Shown: one piece after another, positions 57,445 to 64,000 of the stretch
Numbering within the stretch: position 1 is the stretch's first letter
How the letters are laid out: every line of letters begins with the position of its first letter
DNA from: Sphingomonas sp.
GTDB taxonomy: Bacteria; Pseudomonadota; Alphaproteobacteria; Sphingomonadales; Sphingomonadaceae
NCBI GenBank assembly: GCA_013001055.1
Contig: JABDNH010000007.1
Location: forward strand, 124,001-188,000
Length of the DNA: 64,000 bases
Direction: 5' to 3'
Notes under the pieces: model-generated
Databases searched by the model: none
The model's input: only the letters and a program-made list of their open reading frames with translations
Told to the model about the DNA's origin: nothing
Made by a program: the position numbers and the translations under genes

Positions 57445-58845
57445 TTATCTCCGCAACATTTCCGGGCTTGCAAGAAAGAGGGCCAGACCGGTAGCCGGGC
57501 TCTCGGCGCGACGGATGGCTTGGGCGCTATTTTCGCTCAGCCTTTCGCCCAGGATGGCAGGCGCGAGCTGACGTGCATCGACCCCTCTCGCGGCCAGATC
57601 GGCCACCCGCTGTGCGACTTCCACGCGGCGCACCAATGCATCGGGTGCTGCCCACGCCGCCGCCTTGTCGTCCCAACCGGCCGGGCTGGGCGGTTGCCAG
57701 ACAGGCTGGGCGAGTTCGTTCAGCGCGCCGAACATCACCCGCCCTTCGATCTCGCGTGCGCCCACCGCGCGCAGCGACGCAATCGTCCAGTCCCACGGAT
57801 CGCGAAATTTTGGCGTTTCGGTATTCCAGGCTTCAGGGCTGTCGATGATCGCCCGATAAACGGTCGGCAGGTGCCCGTTGCTGTCGAGAAAAGCGCGCTC
57901 CAATCGCGCCACCATGCTTGCCGGCGGGTCATCGGCAGCAAAGTGCCGCGCCAGCTTGGTCGCGATATGCCGAGCCGTCGCAGGATGACGCGCCAGCATT
58001 TTCAGCATTGCCTCGCCTTGTTCACGCCCGTCACTTGCGTAGCCATTACCAAGCAGCGTGCGCGTGCCGGGCTCGTGCATGCCGGCAATGAAGGTGAAGT
58101 CGCCGGGTTCGTCTTGGGAGAAGCGCTGCAACGGCCCGCGCAGCAGTCCTGCCACCGTCCATCCGGTGAGCGCCCGCGCAAGCTCGGTTACATCATCCTG
58201 GCTGTATCCCGACCGCACACCCAGCGTGTGCAACTCTAGGATTTCGCGCGCCAGGTTTTCGTTCAGCCCGCGTTCCTGCCCGCGCCGCCGCGCAAAGCGT
58301 GCAAAACGGCTATTGGGGCCGAGCGAGAATGACTGGTCGAGATAAATCAGCATCGCCGGATGCTGTTCGGCCGCCAATAACAAGTCCTCGAAGCGCCCTA
58401 GGACATTGGGGCGGATGGCATCGAACTCCATCACCCCCGCCATACCGAAGACCCCGACCTTACGGGCCGAGGTAGCGAAATGGTTCGACCAGAAATGTAC
58501 CATCCGTTCGATAAAGGGGGTCTGGGTCGTTAGCGCCGAAGCGGTGCGGCTCTCGATCAGCGCCATGCCGTCGGTCAACATGTTTTGCCGTGCTTGCCGC
58601 CGCACTACCTGTTCGGGATCGTCCATCCCGGTCCCGCTTTCGCGCTCGCGGCGCAGCCTTTCCAGCGTGGCGTAAAAGCTCGCGATCTTGTCCGCGACCT
58701 GCCGCCGCGTCGGCGGAGTTCCGGGCACGGTGGGCTCGAACCAGTCGAGCTGCGCCGCGAGCCATTCGCGCGCATCGCCGTTGGCCTCTTCATCGCCGCG
58801 GGGGCCGAGCCCAAAGCGGCCCATTGCATGTAGCAACTCGGACAT
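57445..58845 (-). CDS. DUF1800 family protein
   Basis: This 466-aa protein contains MVHFWSNHFATSARKVGVFGMAGVMEFDAIRPNVLGRFEDLLLAAEQHPAMLIYLDQ, the DUF1800 signature. NENLAREILELHTLGVRSGYSQDDVTELARALTGWTV and HIATKLARHFAADDPP follow. DUF1800 genes almost always pair with DUF1501 genes, as here (1-nt gap). No signal peptide is visible, so it may travel with its RR-bearing partner or act inside. Function unknown. Confidence 0.9.
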   Translation of the reverse strand: MSELLHAMGRFGLGPRGDEEANGDAREWLAAQLDWFEPTVPGTPPTRRQVADKIASFYATLERLRRERESGTGMDDPEQVVRRQARQNMLTDGMALIESRTASALTTQTPFIERMVHFWSNHFATSARKVGVFGMAGVMEFDAIRPNVLGRFEDLLLAAEQHPAMLIYLDQSFSLGPNSRFARFARRRGQERGLNENLAREILELHTLGVRSGYSQDDVTELARALTGWTVAGLLRGPLQRFSQDEPGDFTFIAGMHEPGTRTLLGNGYASDGREQGEAMLKMLARHPATARHIATKLARHFAADDPPASMVARLERAFLDSNGHLPTVYRAIIDSPEAWNTETPKFRDPWDWTIASLRAVGAREIEGRVMFGALNELAQPVWQPPSPAGWDDKAAAWAAPDALVRRVEVAQRVADLAARGVDARQLAPAILGERLSENSAQAIRRAESPATGLALFLASPEMLRR

Positions 58846-58906
58846 TATCGTCTCCTGTTGCTGCCCTTATGACTGGAAATGGCGGATTTACGCCAGTTTC
58901 AAGCTG

Positions 58907-59404
58907 TCACAAAATGTCGCCGTCGGGGCCGGTGCGCTCGTCCCATTCACCCTCGGCTGCGCGACGCGCGCCATCGACGATGCGCCACTGCCGTTCGAAC
59001 CACCAGAAAGCGAGGCCTACGGAGGCGCCGATGATCACCCCGGGGTCCGCCCAAACGAACCCGCCTGGCGGCATCAACCGCTGCCACAACAGGAATAGCA
59101 GCATCGAATAGAGGAGGCGTCCGGCGATCGCCCCCATGATAACCGCGGCAATCGGCACCCACCAGGCGCGCCAGCTGTCCCCGACCGCTTCGGCTGCGGG
59201 CAGGCCGAACAGGACGATCCCAATCGCCGCGATGGGTGTGATGAAAGCAGCGGCCACCAAGTAACCGAGCGCAATCCCCGCCGGGCCACCGAAAAAGAAC
59301 GTGCCGCCCAGCATGGCCATGCCAAGCCAGATCGCGGATCCCAGAAAACTTCCGGCCATCGCGGCCATGATGATGGGGCGCTTGGCGGAAAAGGGTCGGG
59401 TCAT
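58907..59404 (-). CDS. Hypothetical multi-spanning membrane protein
   Basis: This 165-aa protein has four or five hydrophobic segments (IIMAAMAGSFLGSAIWLGMAML, IALGYLVAAAFITPIAAIGIVLFGL, WWVPIAAVIMGAIAGRLLYSMLLFLLW, GVIIGASVGLAFWWF) and an acidic C-terminus. I do not recognise a family. It overlaps the upstream oxidoreductase-like gene by ATGA and so is co-translated with it. Confidence 0.7.
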   Translation of the reverse strand: MTRPFSAKRPIIMAAMAGSFLGSAIWLGMAMLGGTFFFGGPAGIALGYLVAAAFITPIAAIGIVLFGLPAAEAVGDSWRAWWVPIAAVIMGAIAGRLLYSMLLFLLWQRLMPPGGFVWADPGVIIGASVGLAFWWFERQWRIVDGARRAAEGEWDERTGPDGDIL

Positions 59405-60069
59405 ACCCCGTTGACCCTCGCCGGCTTGGCAGCGCGGGCGCGAAGGTCGCGGTTATGATGCACGCGCGTTCCCGGCTTGCTCCAACTCAACATCTTGGCC
59501 ATCGCCTCGGCAACGACCGAGGCATCGATCGCCTGAAATTTCTCGAGCGGCCCGCGCAGCAACAGGTTTGTCACCGGCGAGATTAAAATCCCCAACCTCT
59601 CCTTGAACCGCCGCTCGGGCCCACGATCTCCGCGCAGCAGGCCCGGCCGAACGATATCAAGCCGCTGGAACCCGAGCGCCTTCAAATCCTCTTCCATCAG
59701 CCCCTTTATCTTGAGGTAGCGGTTGGAAGAGCCGGCGTTTGCCATACTGGAGGAGACGACGATCAGGTGCCGCGCTCCCGCGGCCTTGGCCGCGCGCGCA
59801 AAATTCACCACCGCGTGACGATCGATCGCTTCATAGGCCTCCCAGTCGGGTGTCTTGGCCCTGGTTGTTCCGATGGTAGCAATCGCGACATCAATGCGCT
59901 CGCCTGCAAGCATCGCCGGCCACTCTTCCATGCTACCCAACTTCTCGCGCCAACCGTCGCGCTCGGGCAGCGTTGCGCGACGCGACAGGCTCAGCAGCTC
60001 GTGCTTGCCAAGATGGCCCAGCAAGTGCGAACCGATCAGACCCGAAGAACCAATGAGCGCGATGCGCAT
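59401..60069 (-). CDS. NAD(P)-binding Rossmann-fold protein (HTATIP2/TIP30-like)
   Basis: This 222-aa atypical short-chain dehydrogenase has the nucleotide loop ALIGSSGLIGSHLLGHL. DVAIATIGTTRAKTPDWEAYEAIDRHAVVNFARAAKAAGARHLIVVSSSMA and an NRYLKIKGLMEEDLKALGF helix carrying the Tyr-x3-Lys pattern follow. Substrate unknown. It starts 1 nt after the dgt stop and overlaps the membrane protein downstream. Confidence 0.85.
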   Translation of the reverse strand: MRIALIGSSGLIGSHLLGHLGKHELLSLSRRATLPERDGWREKLGSMEEWPAMLAGERIDVAIATIGTTRAKTPDWEAYEAIDRHAVVNFARAAKAAGARHLIVVSSSMANAGSSNRYLKIKGLMEEDLKALGFQRLDIVRPGLLRGDRGPERRFKERLGILISPVTNLLLRGPLEKFQAIDASVVAEAMAKMLSWSKPGTRVHHNRDLRARAAKPARVNGV

Positions 60070-60070
60070 G

Positions 60071-61228
60071 CTAGAACCGGTCCTCCAGATCGGTCTTGCC
60101 GATCCATTCTTCGTGGCGGGCGATGGCGAAGGGATCCGTCATGCCGGCAATATAGTCGATGATCCCGCGAAGACGAGCCTCCTCGCCTTCCCCGCGCTGC
60201 CAGCCATCGGGAAGTTCGCCAGGGTTCTCGATAAGATAGTCGGCGAGGTTGGCGATGATGCGATGCGCCTCCACGCGCACCGGCTTGAGCGGCGGGCTGT
60301 CGTACAGATTGTCGTAGAGATGGCGCTTCAACGCACGTTCCTCGTCGCGCATCCGGTCCGAAAAACCGACAAGCTGGCGGCCCGCTTCGCGCACGTCCGC
60401 TGCGGTTTCCACTCCTGCATACGTCACGCGCCGCCGCGTTTCGGCGAGCACGTCACCGACCATCGTACCGATCATGTCGCGCACGAGCGCCGCGCGTTTG
60501 CGATCGATGTCCAGCCCCGGATGACGCGCTTCGATGGCGTCCCAGTGGCGTCTTGGCAATGGCAGTTCGAGCAGAGCATCAAGATCGAGGATCCCGGCGC
60601 GCAGACCATCGTCGATGTCATGATTGTCGTAGGCAATATCGTCAGCGATCGCCGCCAATTGTGCTTCCAGGCCTGGCCACTTCTGGAGATCGAGCGGATA
60701 CGCCGCATCGGCCTCGGCGAGCGCCCAGTGCGGGATGATGACCGGCCCGTTATGCTTGGCGAGACCCTCCAGCATCTCCCATGACAGGTTCAGCCCATCG
60801 AAGCCGGGATACGGGCATTCGAGCAAGCTCAGCAGCCGGATCGAATGCGCATTATGGTCGAACCCGCCAACCGCGACGAGCTTTTCCTCAAGCGCGTCTT
60901 CGCCGGCATGACCGAAGGGCGGATGGCCGAGGTCATGGGCGAGGCACAGCGCTTCGGTCAGGTCCTCGTTCAGCTCCAGCGCGCGGGCCATGGCGCGGCC
61001 GATCTGCGCAACTTCCAGGCTGTGGGTGAGGCGGACCCGGTAGTGATCGCCATCGGGCGCGATGAATACCTGCGTCTTATGGCGCAGGCGGCGAAAGCTG
61101 GCCGAATGAATGATGCGATCACGATCGCGCTGGAAAGCGTCGCGCGGCCCACGCGGGCCCCGGTCATCTTCGCAATAAAGGCGCCCGCGCGATGCCGCGG
61201 GATCAGACGCCAGCCCCCCAAGCGCCAC
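60071..61228 (-). CDS. dgt: Deoxyguanosinetriphosphate triphosphohydrolase-like protein
   Basis: This HD-domain dNTPase of about 385 aa splits dNTPs into deoxynucleoside and triphosphate. FQRDRDRIIHSASFRRLRHKTQVF is followed by the HD residues in RLTHSLEVAQIGRAMAR and ALCLAHDLGHPPFGHAGEDAL, then AIADDIAYDNHDIDDGLRAG. The track ATG at 61273 would overlap the upstream gene by 43 nt. The GTG at 61228 lies just after that stop and matches the usual family start before SRGR, so I prefer it. Confidence 0.9.
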   Translation of the reverse strand: MALGGLASDPAASRGRLYCEDDRGPRGPRDAFQRDRDRIIHSASFRRLRHKTQVFIAPDGDHYRVRLTHSLEVAQIGRAMARALELNEDLTEALCLAHDLGHPPFGHAGEDALEEKLVAVGGFDHNAHSIRLLSLLECPYPGFDGLNLSWEMLEGLAKHNGPVIIPHWALAEADAAYPLDLQKWPGLEAQLAAIADDIAYDNHDIDDGLRAGILDLDALLELPLPRRHWDAIEARHPGLDIDRKRAALVRDMIGTMVGDVLAETRRRVTYAGVETAADVREAGRQLVGFSDRMRDEERALKRHLYDNLYDSPPLKPVRVEAHRIIANLADYLIENPGELPDGWQRGEGEEARLRGIIDYIAGMTDPFAIARHEEWIGKTDLEDRF

Positions 61229-61230
61229 GT

Positions 61231-62859
61231 TTACAGTTCTTCGATCTTCAATCGCGCCGGGTTTCGCTGCCATGCAAAACTGTCGACGCCCTGCGCTTTG
61301 AGCTTGTTGACCATCTCCTGCGCCTGCGCGCGGTTATCGAACGGACCAACCAGCAGCCGGAAGAATTCGACGCCTTGCGTCACGTGCCCCTTTTGCCCGT
61401 CGAGCGCGCCATTGGCAGCGCGGCGGAGGCGACGCCATTCATAGGACATTGCATCCTGACGGCCACCCGCAAGCTGCACCCAATGCGTGCCCGTGACGCC
61501 GATGTCAGGCGCGGCGGCACGCTGCGGCGGCGCGGTCTCGACCTTGGGCTGGGGCGCTGGCGGCGCCTCGTACTTTGGTCGCGGCGCCGGCGGCGGCAGG
61601 TTCGATAGCGTTTCGTCGATGCTGGCCAGACGCGTCTGCTCGGTCCGCGCGTCGGTTTCCAATTCGGGCGGCGTTGCAGGTGGCAGGTCGACCCTGTCGA
61701 CGCGGCTTTCGCGCGCCGTTTCGCCCGAAGGCAGGCTGAAGCCGGGCGCTTGGGCCGGTCGTTGAGTCTCATCGCGTTCGCCGAGCGACGGGCGCGGCGC
61801 GAGCGCATCGCGCGCGTCGCCGGGCGCTTCGGGTTTACCCGCATCGGTGATTTCCACCAGCTCGTAACGGCGATCGACCCCGTGCGGCGTCGGGCGTTCG
61901 ATCGTGATCTCCTTGAAGACACGGCGAGGACGCGTCGACGACGATTGCGCAGGTGGATCGCTGCGTTCGGCGGTACGCTCGGGCGCACGCTGCGCACGCG
62001 TGGGCGAACTGCGGCGCGGCGCGGGCGGCGGGGTCGGTGTCGCCTCTGCGACGCGTGTTTGCGTCCGCGGCGGCGTCGGCGGTGTCGTGTTGCCTTGGTC
62101 GGCGCTGCGGTCGGCGGTGGTCGGGAAACGACCCAAATGCACGGCCGCGGCCTTTTGGGCGCTGCCAAGCGAAGGGAGCATGCGCAAGAACGGGTCGATC
62201 TGGTCGCCCGTGCCGGGCATGGCATAGTCGATCGCCCGACGCGCGCCGTCGAGATCGCCGGTCAGTGCGAGCACAAAGGCGCGGCTACGCTGCGCGCCGC
62301 TATCACCCTTGTTCAGCAAGGGTTGGAGAAAGGCGATCGCGGCGGTGCGTTCGCCTTGCATGGCAAGGTTCAGCGCCAAGCGACGCCGCGCGTCAGCATC
62401 GCGTTCGCGGCCAAGGCCCGCGCGATACTCCGCTTCGGCGGCTTTCAGATTGCCCCGAAGGTCGTAGGCTAACCCGCGATCGACGCCGAATTGCGACGGT
62501 GTGCCACCTCGTTCTTCAGCAGCAGCAAAATAGGCCAGCGCGCGTTCGGCTTCACCAGCCTGCGCCATAGCGGCGCCCATGCCGGCCTGGGGCCTTGGAT
62601 CATCGGGCCTGAGATCAGCAGCGCGGCCGAAAAAGCCGCCCGCAGCCTGTAGGTCGCCCAGCGTCACCGACGCCTGACCAGCCTTCATCAACGCATCGAA
62701 ATCGCGCGGATTGGATGCAAGCACCTGCAGCGCTTCCTTCAGCGCATCAGGCGCAGTCTGCTGTGCGAGGGTTGCAGCTGCGGGGACAGAAAAAGTCGTG
62801 GCCGGAAGAAGCGCGGCCAGCGCGGCTCCGGCAAGGGATGGGAAGATTAATCTATGCAT
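61231..62859 (-). CDS. Secreted TPR and SPOR domain protein
   Basis: This 542-aa protein has a signal peptide after the ATG at 62859 (LIFPSLAGAALAALLPATTFS). TPR-type helices follow (FDALMKAGQASVTLGDLQAAGGFFGRAADLRPDDPRPQAGMGAAMAQAGEAERALAYF), then a long disordered Pro/Thr/Arg-rich linker. A C-terminal SPOR domain (GTHWVQLAGGRQDAMSYEWRRL...FFRLLVGPFDNRAQAQEMVNKLKAQGVDSF) ends the protein. SPOR proteins gather at the division septum, which suits its place next to ftsZ. Confidence 0.88.
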   Translation of the reverse strand: MHRLIFPSLAGAALAALLPATTFSVPAAATLAQQTAPDALKEALQVLASNPRDFDALMKAGQASVTLGDLQAAGGFFGRAADLRPDDPRPQAGMGAAMAQAGEAERALAYFAAAEERGGTPSQFGVDRGLAYDLRGNLKAAEAEYRAGLGRERDADARRRLALNLAMQGERTAAIAFLQPLLNKGDSGAQRSRAFVLALTGDLDGARRAIDYAMPGTGDQIDPFLRMLPSLGSAQKAAAVHLGRFPTTADRSADQGNTTPPTPPRTQTRVAEATPTPPPAPRRSSPTRAQRAPERTAERSDPPAQSSSTRPRRVFKEITIERPTPHGVDRRYELVEITDAGKPEAPGDARDALAPRPSLGERDETQRPAQAPGFSLPSGETARESRVDRVDLPPATPPELETDARTEQTRLASIDETLSNLPPPAPRPKYEAPPAPQPKVETAPPQRAAAPDIGVTGTHWVQLAGGRQDAMSYEWRRLRRAANGALDGQKGHVTQGVEFFRLLVGPFDNRAQAQEMVNKLKAQGVDSFAWQRNPARLKIEEL

Positions 62860-62930
62860 CGCGTGCTCATGCCAGATGCTTGCTGTCGATGGGATGACCA
62901 ATTGCCCGGTAACGCCAACCCGTGTGACGA

Positions 62931-62956
62931 AAGGGACGAGCCGAGGCCCGTCCCTA
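62931..62956 (-). terminator. Terminator of ftsZ
   Basis: On the minus strand the stem GGGACGGGCC / GGCTCGTCCC (one wobble, 2-nt apex) is followed by TTTCG, 9 nt after the ftsZ stop. The very small loop means the top pairs would open. Confidence 0.6.
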
Positions 62957-62964
62957 TCATGGTT

Positions 62965-64000
62965 CTACTGGTTATTCTGTCGATTAAGAAAGCTTGGAAT
63001 ATCAATTGGTTCGCGGCGGAAACCAGGCCCATCGGTGGCACCCGATTCGGTTTCGTCCGCGCCCTTGGCGATATTGCTCATCCGCTCGAACAAAGTGCCA
63101 CCTGAGGCGGCGCCAGCGGCGGGCTCTTCAGCCGTAACTCCACCCTCGGCGTCGTCTTCGTCCGGCAGGTCGTCGGCTTCCGGTGCAATGAAGGGCGGCT
63201 TGCTGACCGGCGGGGTCAGCACGTCCTCATTGTCGAGCACCAGTTCATCAGCTTCGTCTTCAGCCGTCAGGTCGAGAATTTCCTCTTCCTCATTGGCCGT
63301 TTCGGGGACGCTGACCTGTGTCGGCGTGTCGTCGATTCCGGCGGGCGCCGTCTTGGGCGTCGGGAAGGTAAAGACCTTGCCCGGCTGCGATGCTGCAGTG
63401 GTCGTTGCCGCGGGCTTGTGCATGGCCGCCTCTTCGCCATCTATACCCGTCGCCACCACGCTGACGCGGATCTGGCCTTCCATGTCCTGGTTGAACGCGC
63501 TGCCCCAGATGATGTTGGCGTCGTCGTCGACCAATTCCTTGATGTGGCTGGCGGCCTCGTCGACCTCCATCAGCTTCATGTCTTCGCCGCCAACGATCGA
63601 GATGATGACGCCCTTCGCGCCCTTCATGCTGACGCCGTCGAGCAGCGGGTTCGAGATGGCCTTTTCGGCGGCTTCGATGGCGCGATTGTCGCCCGAGGCC
63701 TCGCCCGTGCCCATCATTGCCTTGCCCATTTCGCCCATGACCGAACGAACATCGGCAAAGTCGAGGTTGATGAGACCCGGCATGACCATGAGATCGGTGA
63801 TCCCGCGGACGCCCTGCTTCAGCACCTCGTCCGCCATTTCGAACGCTTCCTTGAACGTCGTGTCGGCATTGGCGAGACGGAACAGATTCTGGTTCGGAAT
63901 GACGATCAGCGTGTCGACATGCTGCTGCAATTCCTCGATGCCCGCGTCAGCCGACCGCATGCGGCGCGATCCTTCGAAGGCAAACGGCTTGGTTACCACG
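62965..64000 (-). CDS. ftsZ: Cell division protein FtsZ (partial, 5' end outside window)
   Basis: About 345 C-terminal codons of this tubulin-like GTPase are present. [34 protein letters not shown] and [12 protein letters not shown] contain the T7-loop catalytic residues (NxDFAD). A ~130-residue acidic, Pro/Ala-rich linker and the C-terminal conserved peptide [12 protein letters not shown], which binds FtsA and other partners, follow. The start and GTP-binding G-box lie beyond the window edge. Confidence 0.97.
   Translation of the reverse strand, partial: VVTKPFAFEGSRRMRSADAGIEELQQHVDTLIVIPNQNLFRLANADTTFKEAFEMADEVLKQGVRGITDLMVMPGLINLDFADVRSVMGEMGKAMMGTGEASGDNRAIEAAEKAISNPLLDGVSMKGAKGVIISIVGGEDMKLMEVDEAASHIKELVDDDANIIWGSAFNQDMEGQIRVSVVATGIDGEEAAMHKPAATTTAASQPGKVFTFPTPKTAPAGIDDTPTQVSVPETANEEEEILDLTAEDEADELVLDNEDVLTPPVSKPPFIAPEADDLPDEDDAEGGVTAEEPAAGAASGGTLFERMSNIAKGADETESGATDGPGFRREPIDIPSFLNRQNNQ

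Overview
The window looks like a housekeeping segment of a GC-rich alphaproteobacterium, most likely a member of the Sphingomonadales (Sphingomonadaceae or Erythrobacteraceae). Three things support this: a CtrA cell-cycle regulator, a complete PhyR/NepR/EcfG general stress locus with a PhyP-like sensor, and a methionine synthase split into two overlapping genes beside metF. I see no rRNA, tRNA, CRISPR array, prophage or insertion sequence. Genes are densely packed with many 1-4 nt start/stop overlaps.

Layout. 1-6.1 kb (minus): the pdhC-lpd part of the pyruvate dehydrogenase cluster, small membrane proteins, a YciA-like thioesterase and two tandem secreted amidohydrolases. 6.2-10 kb: a universal stress protein, free-Met sulfoxide reductase, ArfB, an RluA-type pseudouridine synthase, ctrA with a CtrA-box/GANTC promoter, and bpt. 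10.1-15 kb: ilvA, a YtcJ-like amidohydrolase and a DsbD-like reductase. 15-20.6 kb: a translationally coupled methionine operon (ArsR-methyltransferase fusion, metF, metH in two pieces) behind a palindromic operator. 20.7-29.7 kb: two small lipoproteins, DUF885, DoxX, groESL with CIRCE, a MATE pump, SppA and a PepSY protein. 29.7-41.4 kb: TCA-cycle genes (lpdA, sucB, sucA, sucD, mdh, sdhB) with a GDPD, a small secreted protein, zapE and a PaaI thioesterase between them. sucC and sdhACD are not in the window. 41.4-48.6 kb: bcp, glnE and the general stress locus (a second NepR-like gene, ecfG, phyR, nepR, phyP). 48.5-54.7 kb: the operon argS-SPOR-nagZ-scpA-scpB-tatA-tatB-tatC. 54.8-64 kb: an ECF sigma/DUF6768 pair, an M15-like protein, a Tat-exported DUF1501 protein with its DUF1800 partner, dgt, a TPR-SPOR protein and the 3' part of ftsZ.

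Most notable observation. Just downstream of phyP, on the plus strand, there is an exact GGAAC-N16-CGTT motif (the EcfG promoter consensus). It is followed at the expected start distance by two strong hairpins, an 11-bp perfect stem and a 16-bp stem with one mismatch, whose loops carry C7 and C10 tracts, and then TTCTTTT. This is a candidate general-stress small RNA with C-rich loops, lying antisense to the last ~30 codons of tatC. In the same locus the ORF track misses a 58-aa NepR with a TTG start, there is a second NepR-like gene, and PhyP lacks recognisable ATP-binding motifs. Together these suggest a compact stress module: phosphatase-like sensor, PhyR, two NepR-type anti-sigma factors, EcfG and a putative EcfG-driven sRNA.
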